A DNA stretch of 64,000 nt from Chlorops oryzae (lineage: Eukaryota > Arthropoda > Insecta > Diptera > Chloropidae): NCBI GenBank assembly GCA_020466095.1, contig CM035809.1, positions 8,801,307 to 8,865,306 of the forward strand. Reading direction: 5' to 3'. Shown here one piece after another: positions 53,175 through 64,000 of the stretch. The notes under the pieces are model-generated. The model was given only the letters and a program-made list of their open reading frames with translations. It was not told where the DNA came from and did no database searches. Numbering within the stretch: position 1 is the first letter of the stretch; each line of letters opens with the position of its first letter. The position numbers were made by a program, and so were the translations under genes.

Positions 53175-55795
53175 GACATGACTTATTTAAAATATAAACT
53201 TTTTTTAAAGTTTGCAATATTGATGAGCAAAGGTAAAATATTTTATGAACATTTGCAAGAAAAACAAATTGGGATGTTTTAATTCGAGGCCAAAAAGCGG
53301 GACGACTTGAACGCCCACTTCCATAGACGAACTAAATAAAAACTTAATATTCCTAACGCCTATTAATATGTTTGTTTTATGGCTCAATGCTCTTGCTTTT
53401 GTATTTTACAAGTGGCAAAAAATTAAATTTATTTTTGTTCTAAAATAAAAATAAATCAACCACCCACAGGAGTCGTAGTTGCAGAAAATTTGTTTCAATG
53501 TCATTTAGAGCCTACTTTTCGGCGCGCTACAGTAATTCAAAATTTGTTAACAAGCAACAATGTATCAAACAAGACATTTCCCATGCCAATTAACTGATGT
53601 GGTCTAAAGCAGGGCGTCGGTGTCGTCGTCGTCGTCGGCGTCTGCGTTGGCGTGGAGGAGCATCAAATGGGAGTCAGGGACATGCGAGAGGCGTCGGGCG
53701 ATACAATGAGCTAGTTTCGGGGTGACTTGCATTGTAATTGCTCGAGGGCAGGTAGTGACGGCAACGACGACGACGACGACGGCTGAGACTACGCAACAAA
53801 AGCACCTGCGATAACTTCGTCGGAAAATATGCCACCGAAGTCGGCTTTGTCAGCAAAAAAAAAAAAGAGAAGAAAAAAATTGGCAAATTACGTCGAGGCA
53901 AAGCAAACCAGACAGGCGAAGTGGAAACGAAATGAAGAAAAAAAGTAAATGAAAAAAAAAAGGAAATCCCAATGTAGCCACAGCCGAAAAACCGAGAACA
54001 GTAGCCACGAAAGTGGATTGGATTGTTTGTTTGTTTGTATGTGAATATGGCTGTCTGTCTGTCTGCGGGGACTGATATGGCAATGGCAAATTCAGTGAAC
54101 AAATTTTGCGGCTGAGTGGTAGCAAATCGAGGTAGGAACAGGGGGTGATGGCCATGTACTCGCAACGGAGCCACTCGTACAGAAAGTGCGTTTATTTGAT
54201 TGCATTGTTACAGAAGCGGAGTGCGTAATTGTGTGTGTTTAAGTTTGTACATGTGTGAGGGTGTGTGTGTGTGCGGCTTCCAATTATTCGGCTTAAATTT
54301 TGCGGTGTGAGTAAATAGGCGTCTTAACGTTTGCCCTTCGATAACGAGTCCAAATTGGTGGAAAGTTCCTCAGAATTTTTATTAGCGTTCTATTGCGGCA
54401 GCGTGAAGAAAAGACTGAGCTAATTTGAAACGGTACTGAGGATATTTACAAGCGCCAAAAAGTATGCTTCAATTTTTTTGTTAACTTTTAATTTTCTTTG
54501 AGAGTTTTTTTCTACCTACAAATAAAATGAGAAAAAAAGGTAAAGGAAAAAAATTCATCCTAATTTAGTCGCGAGAAACCCGGAAAGCGTTGTGCTTGCC
54601 TGGTAGAACTTTTTTTCTTCAAATTTTTTCCTTCCTTCGTTAGGATTGTTTTGTCTTCATTTTCCTGTTTGGAACTTTTACCTCAGATCCCTTAATTTGT
54701 TTCGAAATTGAAGCGGAATTAAAATTCCAAATTGCCCAAATTAACAATATTATGGCATGCTTTTAGGAACATTTGAGTAATTTTGCCTTTTTTTTTTTAT
54801 TTCTCGCCCTTCCAACTTTTTGAAGGATATTAAATTGAGATTTTCTCAAAGGAGAAATTTTCGCTGTATATTTGTTTTATTAAGATTATTTTAGAAATAT
54901 GTTGGACAGAAATAAATTCCTTTACATGAATGGTTGTTGTAATTTATTTGAACTGCAGAAAAGGGAAAACTATTCCCCTCGTATTATGCTTCTTAAAATT
55001 GAAAAAAAAAACGTTTTTGTTCAACTTCTCCTTATGATTTTCAAAGGAAATTCCTTAAACGATGCGCTCCCTTAAAGCTTACAGATTAAAAAAACTTAAA
55101 ATATAAACATCTTACCCCTAAATGCACACAAAGAATATTTTCCAAAACAAGCTTAAGTTGTATTTATTTCTTTAAAAAAATACTTCAATCAAAATTCCTT
55201 TTCTTCATAAACCCAGAAGCGAAAGCAGAAAGCAATGACAGTGCTTTCATAATATTTTCAAACGGAGGGGAAGAAAACCGAGAAAAATCAGCAAAACTAG
55301 GGAGACCAGTTTGAGCTTTTGATTACATCTTTACGATATGAATAGTTGCAGAAATGGGTTAAAGTAAACAGTAAGCAGCAGTGGGCGTTCGGAAGTGGAA
55401 AGAGTTGTCTCGAGTGAGCTCTCTGAAACCAGAACATCAAATGCTCGCATTTAAATAGCAATTTTCATAGCTCGAGCAACGAAAGCATAGCATAGATTCA
55501 GGCGCCCAGCGTTCGTCGAACCATATACATACTTAAATCACGCGTCCATGGACAGAAGGCGAACCTCCCACAGCTGATAGACTCCTTTGAACATAATAAT
55601 GTGTCGTGTTTGGTCTTGCTTTCTATCGATTCAGTTTTTCGAATGATTTTTAGTTCTTCGATTTAATGGTCTTCTTCTCTCGTTCTCCGCTCTCTTCCCT
55701 ACGTATCCCTCCTTTCTGGTCCTTTGAATGCTGCAAGACATCGGTTGGTATTTCGTTTTCTGTTTTTTTCTTCCTATGTGCAGACATCGAAACGG
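53175..55795. other. Non-coding stretch with a complex island
   Basis: About 53590-54290 is complex and relatively G/C-rich, with (GTC)n/(GAC)n runs (53617-53637, 53764-53780), and a (GT)n patch near 54260. The minus frame at 53674-54174 (166 codons) has no motif and follows the Arg-coding repeat. The rest is plain AT-rich sequence. Confidence 0.4.
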
Positions 55796-56335
55796 AAGCA
55801 TTGCCTCCATATGGCCAGACTCATGCAAGGACGCAATGGAATATTGAATGCAGGGCAGTGGTGTAACGGCATTGAATCGAAATGAATTGAATAGAATGGA
55901 AAGGAATGGAATCAAATACAATCAAATCGAATCGAATCGCATCGAAGATGGAAAGCCTTGAGCATTAAGCATTGAGTCATAGAGACTATATATTACTGGG
56001 ATCTATAAGGATATATAGGAAGGTCGTTATCGTTAAAAGAATCAAGAGATGTTGTTTATCTTATGGCGGAATACGAAACATGCTTAGACAAGAGGAAGCG
56101 AGCGCCTTAAGTTATGCAAAGTTGTATGTAAACAGACAAATTAAGAAGCCAAAGTAACTATGATTGAAAGCAAGATTTCAACGGCTTACTTTATTGGCTT
56201 TGTGTACGTGATTTTCCTTGGAACGAATGCCCCAATAGGAAAATTTGCTTGGTCAATGCAATGATTTTTTAATGAGAATATCATCGATTTATGGGTTGTC
56301 ACCGGGGTCAGAACAAATACGGTTAATTTATGATA
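55796..56335 (+). repeat. Duplicated segment, copy A
   Basis: This segment aligns with 59690-60235. The core (about 55942-56270 against 59822-60150) differs at only a handful of positions, while both flanks are clearly more diverged. The core contains a 61-codon frame, MSHRD..., open in both copies. The core differences that fall in the frame all change amino acids, so there is no sign of coding constraint. It is possibly an intronic regulatory element or a non-coding RNA. Confidence 0.8.
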
Positions 56336-57159
56336 AAAAAAATTTCTGTGATGACAATGACATTTCCCATTGGTTATTTATGTTCCAGCTTTGTGTCCTT
56401 GTCATGATTTCGGACTTATCAAAAGCAAAATCACGCATAAATACGTTATTCTGATGGCGAGAGAGAACGGGTAATTTTGTTTTATTTATTTGTGTTCGCG
56501 TTGAGATTTTCATAGTCTGCTTTTAGGCTTTTAGTAACGGTTTTTTTGCGAGCTCATCCTTATGCTTATGCTATGTAATCAGATTTTTGGAATTGAGCGC
56601 GTGCGCGTCTTAATGTCTGCTTCTGTCGTGTCTGTTGATGTAGAAATTACGGGAAAAAAATTTACCTCATTCTATCTCCCTCTCGCTCTTGGATGGTATA
56701 AATATTTTTGTTAGGATGAGCATACGTTCGGCTGTTTTCGAAAGCGATGGAATAAATTAGAAGGTCTCTTTTAAGAGGATTCCATTTGGCTTAACAAATA
56801 AATTCATCACGTTTCGGTGCACGGATTTGAACTAATTGCGAATCAATTAAAAGGATCAGAAAGTCCTGCCAGCGGAGGATAACAATTTTTTTTTTTTTTT
56901 CGTTTTAAGGGTTTCTTTTCGGCAATTTTTAATGCTCCCAAGAAATCGGAATATATTTTAAGAGGACTAAGTTAAGCTTGTGAGGCTTTTGCAGCTGTAC
57001 AGAGAGCAAGAGGTATATTGCGTTTGTGTGTACGAGATAGAGTATGCAAAATGTGTATAATATACTACCTCTTACTATCTCACATCTCACCCTTCATATA
57101 GCTGTATGTCTATCCTGTGTTCAGTTTTTCCCGTTTAAATAAATAATACTCGTGGTTCT

Positions 57160-58268
57160 CTATTTTTCATTTGCTCTTCACTTCTATCAATACCTTTCTT
57201 TTCTTACTCTTGATCATGATCACTTTCTTTCATTGCTCATTTACTTATCTCCTCCATCTGTTCACACTCGCATTCTTACTATCTCACCATTTCATCCTTT
57301 CTATATATTTATCCGTTCTTGAGCACCTCCCTTTTTTTCGTTATATTTTTTTTCGCCCACTCTCTTCACTCTCCGTGCGTGTGTTGACCTCTTATTTTTC
57401 TTTTTAAATCACCCTATCTCCATTTTATTCTATACCTCTCTCTCACTCCCTTTCTCTCTCACCATTTTCACTCTTAATCTCTTTATTACCCTTTCTCTCC
57501 TTTACTCTCCTGCGTTTCTCTTTCTCTCCCTTTCTGTCTCGCCCTTTTTCTCTCACCCTTTTTCTCTGACACTTTCCCACGCTTTCTCTCTTTCCAACTC
57601 TTTCTTTTTATCAATCTTTCTCCGCATCATTACCTCTCTCTTTCCCCATCTCTATCCTTCTCCCTATCTTTCCCCATCTCTTCCTTTCCCTATCTATCCC
57701 CTTCCTCTCTTTCCGCATCCCTCCCTCTTTCCGCACCCCTCTCTCTTTCATTATCTCTCTCTTTTTCCATCTCTTCGCTCTCCCTCTCTTTCTTCGCCCT
57801 CTCTCTCCCTCTTTCGTTCGCCCTCTTCCTCCTCTCTTTCGTTCGCCCTCTCTCTCCTCTTTTCTTCCCTCTTCTCTCTCCTTTCTTCCCTCTCTTCCCT
57901 CTTTCGTCCTCTCTCCCTCTCTTTCGTTCGCCCTCTCTCTCCCTCTCTTTCGTTCTGCCCTCTTCTCTCTCTCTCCTTCTCTCTCTCTTCGCCCTCTTCT
58001 CTCCTCTCTTCTTCTGCCCTCTCCTCTCCTCTCTTCTCTCTTCCCCTCTCTCTCTCTCTCCTCTTCGTTCCCCTCTCTCTCCCTCTCTCTTCTCCTCTCT
58101 CCTCTCTCTCTCTTCTCCTCTCTCTCTCTCTCTCTCCCTCTCTCTCTCTCCTCTCTTCTTCCTCTTTCTCTCTTCTCTCTACTCTCTTCTCCTCTCTCCT
58201 CTCTCTCTCTCTTCTTCCTCTTCTCTCTCTCTCTCTCTTTCTCCTCTTTCTCTCTCTCTCTCTCTCTT

Positions 58269-58299
<31 letters not shown>

Positions 58300-58335
58300 C
58301 TCTCTCTCTTCTCTCTCACTCTCTCTGTCACCTTT
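57160..58335 (+). repeat. 1.2-kb polypyrimidine tract (CT-rich, plus strand)
   Basis: The tract grades from complex C/T-rich sequence into CTCTCTTTCGTTCGCCCTC units (57780-57960) and then almost pure (CT)n (58000-58320). G is nearly absent from the last 350 bases on plus. Long mirror-like polypyrimidine runs can form triplex DNA. The minus-strand 'RERERE' frame is a by-product. Confidence 0.9.
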
Positions 58336-59689
58336 ATTCTATAATGCTTTCTCGTAATATTCTTAAAATCAACCACAATTTGTCTGCCCTCTCGATCTTC
58401 GAGAATCTCTTTCGCCTACTTTTACTTATAATTTTTTTTCTCTTTTGCTCCATTTTGATTGGAAACTTTTCTCAATAAATACTTAAAAACTTAAAACTCC
58501 AAAATTGTGAGCCCTAATCTCCCATCCCCTGTCACTATCTCTTTATTTTTTTTTATCTGAAATGGAAAAAAACTTTTTCTCGCATTTCACTTAAAATGAT
58601 TGCCTCCAGAATTTAAAGAGAAATAAAATAACATAAAAAGAAATAAACTCGCAACTTCAAAGAGCCAAAGTTAAATACGAGAACACGATGAGAGACTTTC
58701 TAACAGAGGCGGAGGACATAAGAATTCGTCCCTATTGTTTTTCTTCCCTTTCTTTTTTTTTTATAATCATAGTGAGAGGAATGTGAGAGGAATGGAGGAT
58801 GGTGTGAAAGCTATGGAGGAGATACCAAAAATGGCTACAGGACGCGAACGATGAACGATGAAAGTTTTTGGGCGAGAACCGACATGAATTTAACGCTCGC
58901 TTCACGCGCGAAAAAGGCAAAGAGAGCGAAAGGGAGAAGGAGAACGAAAAAGAACGAAACGCATTTCGTGGACCGTTGCAGCAGTTCCGCAAGGACACAC
59001 AAAACTCGATTCAAAAGGAACAAAAAAAAAAAAAGGAAAGCTTTTGTGCAAGCACCGAAAATCGCTGATTTCACACCCAATTTTCGGGAAAGCAACGAAC
59101 GAAGGCAGCGGCGCGAGAAAAACACGAACAAGAGCACGAAAAAAAAAAAATTAAAGTAAAATAGACAACAACAAAATAAAAGGAAATACGACAACAACAA
59201 CAACAACAATGAAAACCAATAAAGAGAATTGAAAAGTTGAAAGCGTCGAGCTACTAAAAACCGAAAAGAAGGATATTTCAGCGCTCAGCAGCGTCGAGGA
59301 GATCGAGTAGGGTAGGAAGGTGAAGAAGCAACGGCGCGGCGACGGCAGCGGCGGGATAAGCTACGGAGCGGAGCGCTTCCTTTATTTATTGTTTAAAACA
59401 ATTGCAAAAAGAATGGCTTAAGCGACGTGCAACGTAAGATGAGACCCAGAGCATGTGACAGATAAAAGCTTGTGGTGTCATCAATTTGTATGTGCAAAGG
59501 TAATGGCACCGAGAGTTTAGTGTAAGCTTAAGAGCGTGCATGCTTTGTTCCATTCCACGTTTTCCATGCTTGCAATGTCGCGTCAGCGGGTCCTAGGCCT
59601 TTGCCCCCTCCCCCTGCAAGTTGTGTGTTCGTTTGTGGGTATTATTCCCAATAGGAATGATTGTCATCGAGGATGAAATAGCGCAGCAG
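58336..59689. other. Non-coding stretch with a complex, G/C-richer island
   Basis: Between 58790 and 59400 the plus strand is purine-rich and moderately G/C-rich, with GACAACAACAACAACAACA and GGCGCGGCGACGGCAGCGG (about 59334). This resembles a fly 5' UTR or promoter island. The 58851-59159 plus frame has a simple Lys/Arg-rich composition and no motif, so no gene is called. Confidence 0.4.
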
Positions 59690-60235
59690 AGTATTGCCTC
59701 CATATGAACAGTCTCAAGCAAGGACGCTATGGAATATTAAATGGAGGGCAGTAGTGGAACGGCATCGAATGAATGAATTGAATAGAAAAGAAGGGAATAC
59801 AATCAAATGGATCGAATCGCATCGAAGATGGAAAGCCTTGAGCATTAAGCATTGAGTCATAGAGACTCTATGTTACTGGGATCTATAAGGATATATAGGA
59901 AGGTCGTTATCGTTAAAAGAATCAAGAGATGTTGTTTATCTTATGGCGGAATACGAAACATGCTTAGACAAGAGGAAAAAAGCGCCTTAAGTTATGCAAA
60001 GTTGTATGTAAACAGACAAATTAAGAAGCCAAAGTAACTATGATTGAAAGCAAGATTTCAACGGCTTACTTTATTGGCTTTGTGTACGTGATTTTCCTTG
60101 GAACGAATGCCCCAATAGGAAAATTTGCTTGGTCAAGACAATGATTTTTTAATAAGAGTATCATCGATTTATGGAATGTCACCAAATAAACCGAGGACGG
60201 AACAAATTTGATTAACTTTTGATAATTGAATGCAT
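59690..60235 (+). repeat. Duplicated segment, copy B
   Basis: This is the second copy of 55796-56335, in the same orientation, 3.9 kb downstream. The frame beginning MSHRDSMLL has a stop at the same place as in copy A. The start and end of the copies are ragged: left flanks differ by indels in an AATGGAATCG microsatellite-like zone and right flanks fade after ATCGATTTATGG. Confidence 0.8.
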
Positions 60236-62537
60236 CACCGATCGTGTCATTGTATTGAACAAATTTCCTAATGGGGCACAAAGCGTTGAGTACACTTTAA
60301 GTTTGTGTGACTAGCTCTTAATGCGCGCTGTTACTTGATGCTTGAAAAAAAAAAAAATCTTGTTTCCGTAAACAAATTGCGTGATTGAATGTCATTCGTT
60401 GTTCGCATCCCGATCTGGCTGCTGCCGTACACCGCCAACAAAATGTGTGAGTGAATGAGTTAACGGCAATGTCAATCAGATAGTTTGACGTAAGCGTATT
60501 GAGCTTAAAAGGATTATCGTGTTTGCTGGAATGTGTGACAAAAAAATAAACTGAATGTTTTCAGTCATATTAAAGAAATTTGTTGGAATTTTCGACATTC
60601 TTATACCTTAAAATAGGCAACATTATTTTAAAAACTCTATTCTTAGGAGACACATGAAATTTATTTTAAAAGTGTCGAAAGGGAATATTGAAAATTCGCT
60701 GTCTCCATATCGTCTGAATTTCTGAGAATAAAAAAAGTAAATTTTTCTCGTTGAGTTCCCATAGATTTTCGAATATGAAAATCTACTTTCATATACCTTT
60801 TCCATCATAAGCTTTCAACTTGTATACTGTATAATCCTTAAAGCATATTTTTCGGTCTACATGTGTGCTTTTGTGTTGCACATAAAAGACTCATTCTTTA
60901 CTTGTGGGCACGTATCAAAATAAAATGGGCAGAAAATATGAATAAATGAGCTATTGTTCACGCTCAGAGAAGCCCAAATGTATTCTAAAAATTGCAATTT
61001 CATTTAAGTTTATTTTTATTTTCGAAGCATGTCCTTAGGCGTAACCGAATCTTTTCTACTTGAACAATAAACTTTCGTCTTGTGCGTTGAAAAGAAACTT
61101 TTTTCCAACTCATAATTGTCAAAATCAAAAAACTTTTTATTCCTTCAGCTATGCTCCATTTTAGTTTTCCTTTTTTTTTTTATTCGTACCTACAACCTAT
61201 AGTTTAATACCAGATTCCACATAAAATCCTCCCACATGTCCACACACGAAGCTAGTCTTTTTTCTTTGGAATATTTGTACTTAAAATATTGATACTTTCC
61301 GCTCAACTAGCAAACGGCTTATACTGTAAGCTGTGGGAAATCGTCGTAATCGTAGGAATATCAAAATATGTATATGTATAGTGCGCCTAAAAGCATGCCA
61401 TATTTTTTTCATTTCAAGGGAAAATGAAGCAAAAATATGACAAATTTGTAATTTGATCCGACAACATTGATTTTTGAAATTTAATCAAATTCCATAAAAG
61501 CGAATTTTTGACGAAATGCTTTACCACATCAAAATACGCGCCAATTTTGTTTTTGTTGTTTGAAGCGAGAGATAGAGAGCTAGAGAGAAATAGAAACAGA
61601 GAGAAAGGGGGACAAAAGGCAAAAAAAAAAAGGGAAAAAACGTTGTTTACAGTAACACATTGATGGAAGTTTGAAAATAAATATAAATGTTTTCATTTAC
61701 CTAAATGAATTTTTGTTTCGTTGCGCTCGGAAATATGCAAATGTATTTTTTTTTTTACCAGTTTAGATTGAAAAACATACTCTTGTGAATTCGATCGCGT
61801 TCGGCTCAGTTATTTTTTGAGAGCTTTTACAAAAATTGTGCAGATATGCATGGCTTCCACAACGTTTTTGAGCACTCGAAAATATGTTTCGTATTTTTTC
61901 TGCCTACGCTCCAATGAACACGATAAATTTTATTATTTACAATTTATATTGATTTTTCTTTCGCCCTTGAATATTTCATTTAAACCACCTAAAACTGTGC
62001 TATGAAATTTTTGTCACAAAGCCTGCAAATCGAACGGAAATTGCATATTACAATTATGTGCAGTTGTACCACAAAGGTTTTCAATCATAACACATTTATT
62101 AGTAGATATACTTTCCGGCGTAAAATGAAAAAAATTGTAAAATGATTGTGGTCGTAGCTAATGAACAACGTTTTTTATAGTTGAATGTTATTTTTAAATT
62201 GATACATGTAAGCACTTGTTAAAAAAAACAGACTAAACTTTTTTTGTATACTCCTAAAGATATGCAGTTAATTTTTTGGCGAGAGACATTTGTATAAGAT
62301 AGATTACTGAAAAATCTTTAGATTGGTCAAAGTACGTCAGCATTTACAAGGTCAGATCGGCATTACTATAGGGATTATTCCCAAAGATATGATTTCGGGC
62401 TAAATTATACAATCAGACCGATTCTAAATATTCCCGGGGAATTTTCCCCGGCGAATGTGAAAGAACTATCAAAACACGTTGGGAAGGCAATATTAAGTAA
62501 GCAAGAATTTCGAAAATTTTTAATCATAAGTCATCAT
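60236..62537. other. Non-coding stretch with no recognised gene
   Basis: The sequence is AT-rich with a few homopolymers (about 60344, 61621, 61748). A segment at about 61840-62110 (CGCTCCAATGAACACGAT..., AATCGAACGGAA) resembles 52330-52590 (TATGCTCCAACGAGCATGAT...), so these may be copies of one diverged repeat. No gene is seen. Confidence 0.4.
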
Positions 62538-62770
62538 AAGGGATCGGATTTTGTTGACTTTTATAAATTTGAAGCATACTTTATGGAGTAAAAATTTTTT
62601 TCAACTCACGACTCAAATCGATTTTTAACCTCAATATGAATTTTTTTGAAGTTAGAAAAGCTGTTTGAAGTTCAAGTTTGCTTAGCTTATTTGAAAAATG
62701 TTGGTAAGAAAAATTTCCCCCCCATAAAGTATACTTTAAATTTATTAAAGTCAACAAAACCCGAGCCCTG
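62538..62770. mobile_element. 233-bp hAT-like MITE, sister of 52935-53174
   Basis: Ends AAGGGATCGGATTTTGTTGA / AAACCCGAGCCCTG are followed by a perfect 8-bp duplication GTCATCAT (62530-62537, 62771-62778). The interior matches the 52935 element read from the other strand. The first base of the left end has decayed. Confidence 0.85.
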
Positions 62771-63424
62771 GTCATCATATTATTCCTTTAATTGACTCCC
62801 TTTTCAATGGCGAAAAACTTCTAGGTAACAATTCTCGGGGAATATTCATTCAGAATAGGGCTGAATATTTCTTCTATAACTCCTTACATTGGGTATGGAA
62901 ACGTCTTAGGAGCTGTTTAAAAATAATGCAATAAATATTATGCAGCGCCTTCCTCGTAATTCTATGCACTCGGGAGCTAAAGTCAGTCTGAAATAATCGA
63001 CGGCTTGTGGTTGACTTTTTCTCCTTGAGCAATAACATTGGCTAAGGAATTCAGAAAGGATCTATCATCCACGATAAGTTTAGAACATTGTTTTAGTCCT
63101 TGACTGCCAATTGAAAAGTAGAAATGTCCCTACCAAGCCGGAAGCTATGGTCATTTTGGACTCATTAATATGATCATTCCTAAAATGTTATCTGGGACTT
63201 CGCCTTGTAAATCAATTTTGTAAAAAGAAGAGATCGAACATATTTTGAAGCATATTAATAGGCTGTCAATACAGTCAATTATGCATGAAATGAACAAATT
63301 TTTGGAAGGATTTTTATACACAGCGTAAGCAGGGCATATTAGTTTTGATTGGATTTGGTAACAGCTAGAACTAAGCTCCGTAGATATAGACAAATATATT
63401 CATACATACATATTCTTCATCAGG

Positions 63425-63800
63425 ATCGAAAACTGAATCGATTTAGACATGTCCGTCTGTCCGTGTTCGGATCTACTTTCAAACGGCTGCACTAATCACG
63501 TCAAAATTTGGCACAACAGCTATGTTGGGCCCCGAGAACGGCCCTCAGTGAAAATGGAAACGATATCCGCCCACTTCCACGCCCACGAATGAGTTAAGTG
63601 ATGAGTAAGATCCGCAGTAAAATGTGTAGAAGCTTTAAGCTCCGAGACATCATTTGACGAAGCCAAATGAAAGGTGAAGGAGCGTACAAAAATTTATTTT
63701 GTGTAACTTCCGCACGGAAAGACAAAACATTGTGCGGCAATATTTTCGGGCCGCTGGGTATATCAAGGTCGGACTTGACCGACTTTATAGTATATTTCTT
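63425..63800. repeat. Dispersed fly-type repeat with 'gtccgtctgtccgt' and 'cgcccacttccacgcccac'
   Basis: ACATGTCCGTCTGTCCGTG, then TCAAAATTTGGCAC, then ATCCGCCCACTTCCACGCCC is a word order that I recall as common in dispersed repeats of Drosophila and other flies. The end reads GGTCGGACTTGACCGACTTT. No coding sequence is evident. The class is unknown to me. Confidence 0.5.
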
Positions 63801-64000
63801 ACTTGTTCATATTGCATTAGTTGTTAACACTATCGTTCTCCTAAGGATCGTTGAGTGGGATTCTCGCAAAGAGAAGACGTTTGTCTGTTGTATAAGCCTA
63901 AGTCCATGTGCTCAAAGCACCAAGGTGTTCACTCTATCCGGGGTTCGTAGTATCCAGACTCGACTGTATAAGTTTTTTTTTTTCGTTTTATAATTTTACA

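Noticed and set aside
53674..54174. 166-codon minus frame
   Set aside because: Runs through (GTC)n/(GAC)n and poly-A derived Phe runs; no recognisable motif or splice structure.
55972..56157. 61-codon frame conserved in both duplicated segments, considered as a small gene
   Set aside because: The differences between copies that lie in the frame all change amino acids and no homologous protein is recognised; conservation of the whole core, including beyond the stop, explains the frame.
58179..58376. Arg-Glu repeat minus frame
   Set aside because: A direct translation of the CT microsatellite.
1..64000. CRISPR arrays, bacterial operons, phage or plasmid features
   Set aside because: The sequence is eukaryotic, with spliced genes and animal protein families; repeats are microsatellites and transposons without spacer arrays.

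Overview
The window is animal nuclear DNA. Its AT-richness, short spliceosomal introns, microsatellites and very high density of small inverted-repeat transposons suggest a higher dipteran (fly), possibly tephritid-like. The protein fits to fly/animal families are clear, but the species cannot be fixed from the sequence alone. All gene models below were built by hand from reading frames, splice consensus and recalled family motifs; no database was searched.

Region 1-20.3 kb is the gene-dense part. It holds (i) the 3' end of a Kdm3/JHDM2-type JmjC histone H3K9 demethylase on +; (ii) a complete 14-coding-exon FCHo (F-BAR domain only) endocytic adaptor on +, 3341-13083, whose introns are full of transposons; (iii) a single-exon neugrin-like mitochondrial gene on -, 14021-15172, convergent with FCHo; and (iv) a complete six-exon Vps33B (Sec1/Munc18 family) gene on -, 16023-20271. 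The FCHo model closes only if one base in a (CAA)n-rich stretch of exon 4 is treated as extra. The genes are functionally unrelated (chromatin, endocytosis, mitochondrial ribosome assembly, late-endosome fusion). FCHo and Vps33B both act in membrane traffic, but nothing suggests co-regulation.

Region 20.3-21.5 kb looks like an intergenic promoter zone. A possible 5' exon on + ends in a strong splice donor at about 21485, divergent from Vps33B.

Region 21.5-64 kb contains no exon I can recognise. It could be one very large intron of the gene starting near 21.1 kb, or intergenic DNA. It consists of MITE-like elements, one decayed non-LTR retrotransposon fragment, three long A-rich/AT-only tracts, a roughly 1 kb pyrimidine tract, a duplicated 0.5 kb segment, and several islands of more complex sequence that could be regulatory.

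The most unusual signal is a recurrent architecture. Several unrelated terminal-inverted-repeat elements (8-bp-duplication hAT-like ones, 2-bp-duplication CCC[AT]GC[AG]G ones, and a TA one) carry one or two central tRNA-like modules with box A and box B sequences, several followed by T-runs. The 2-bp-duplication family itself, with five members here, does not match a superfamily I can name with confidence.
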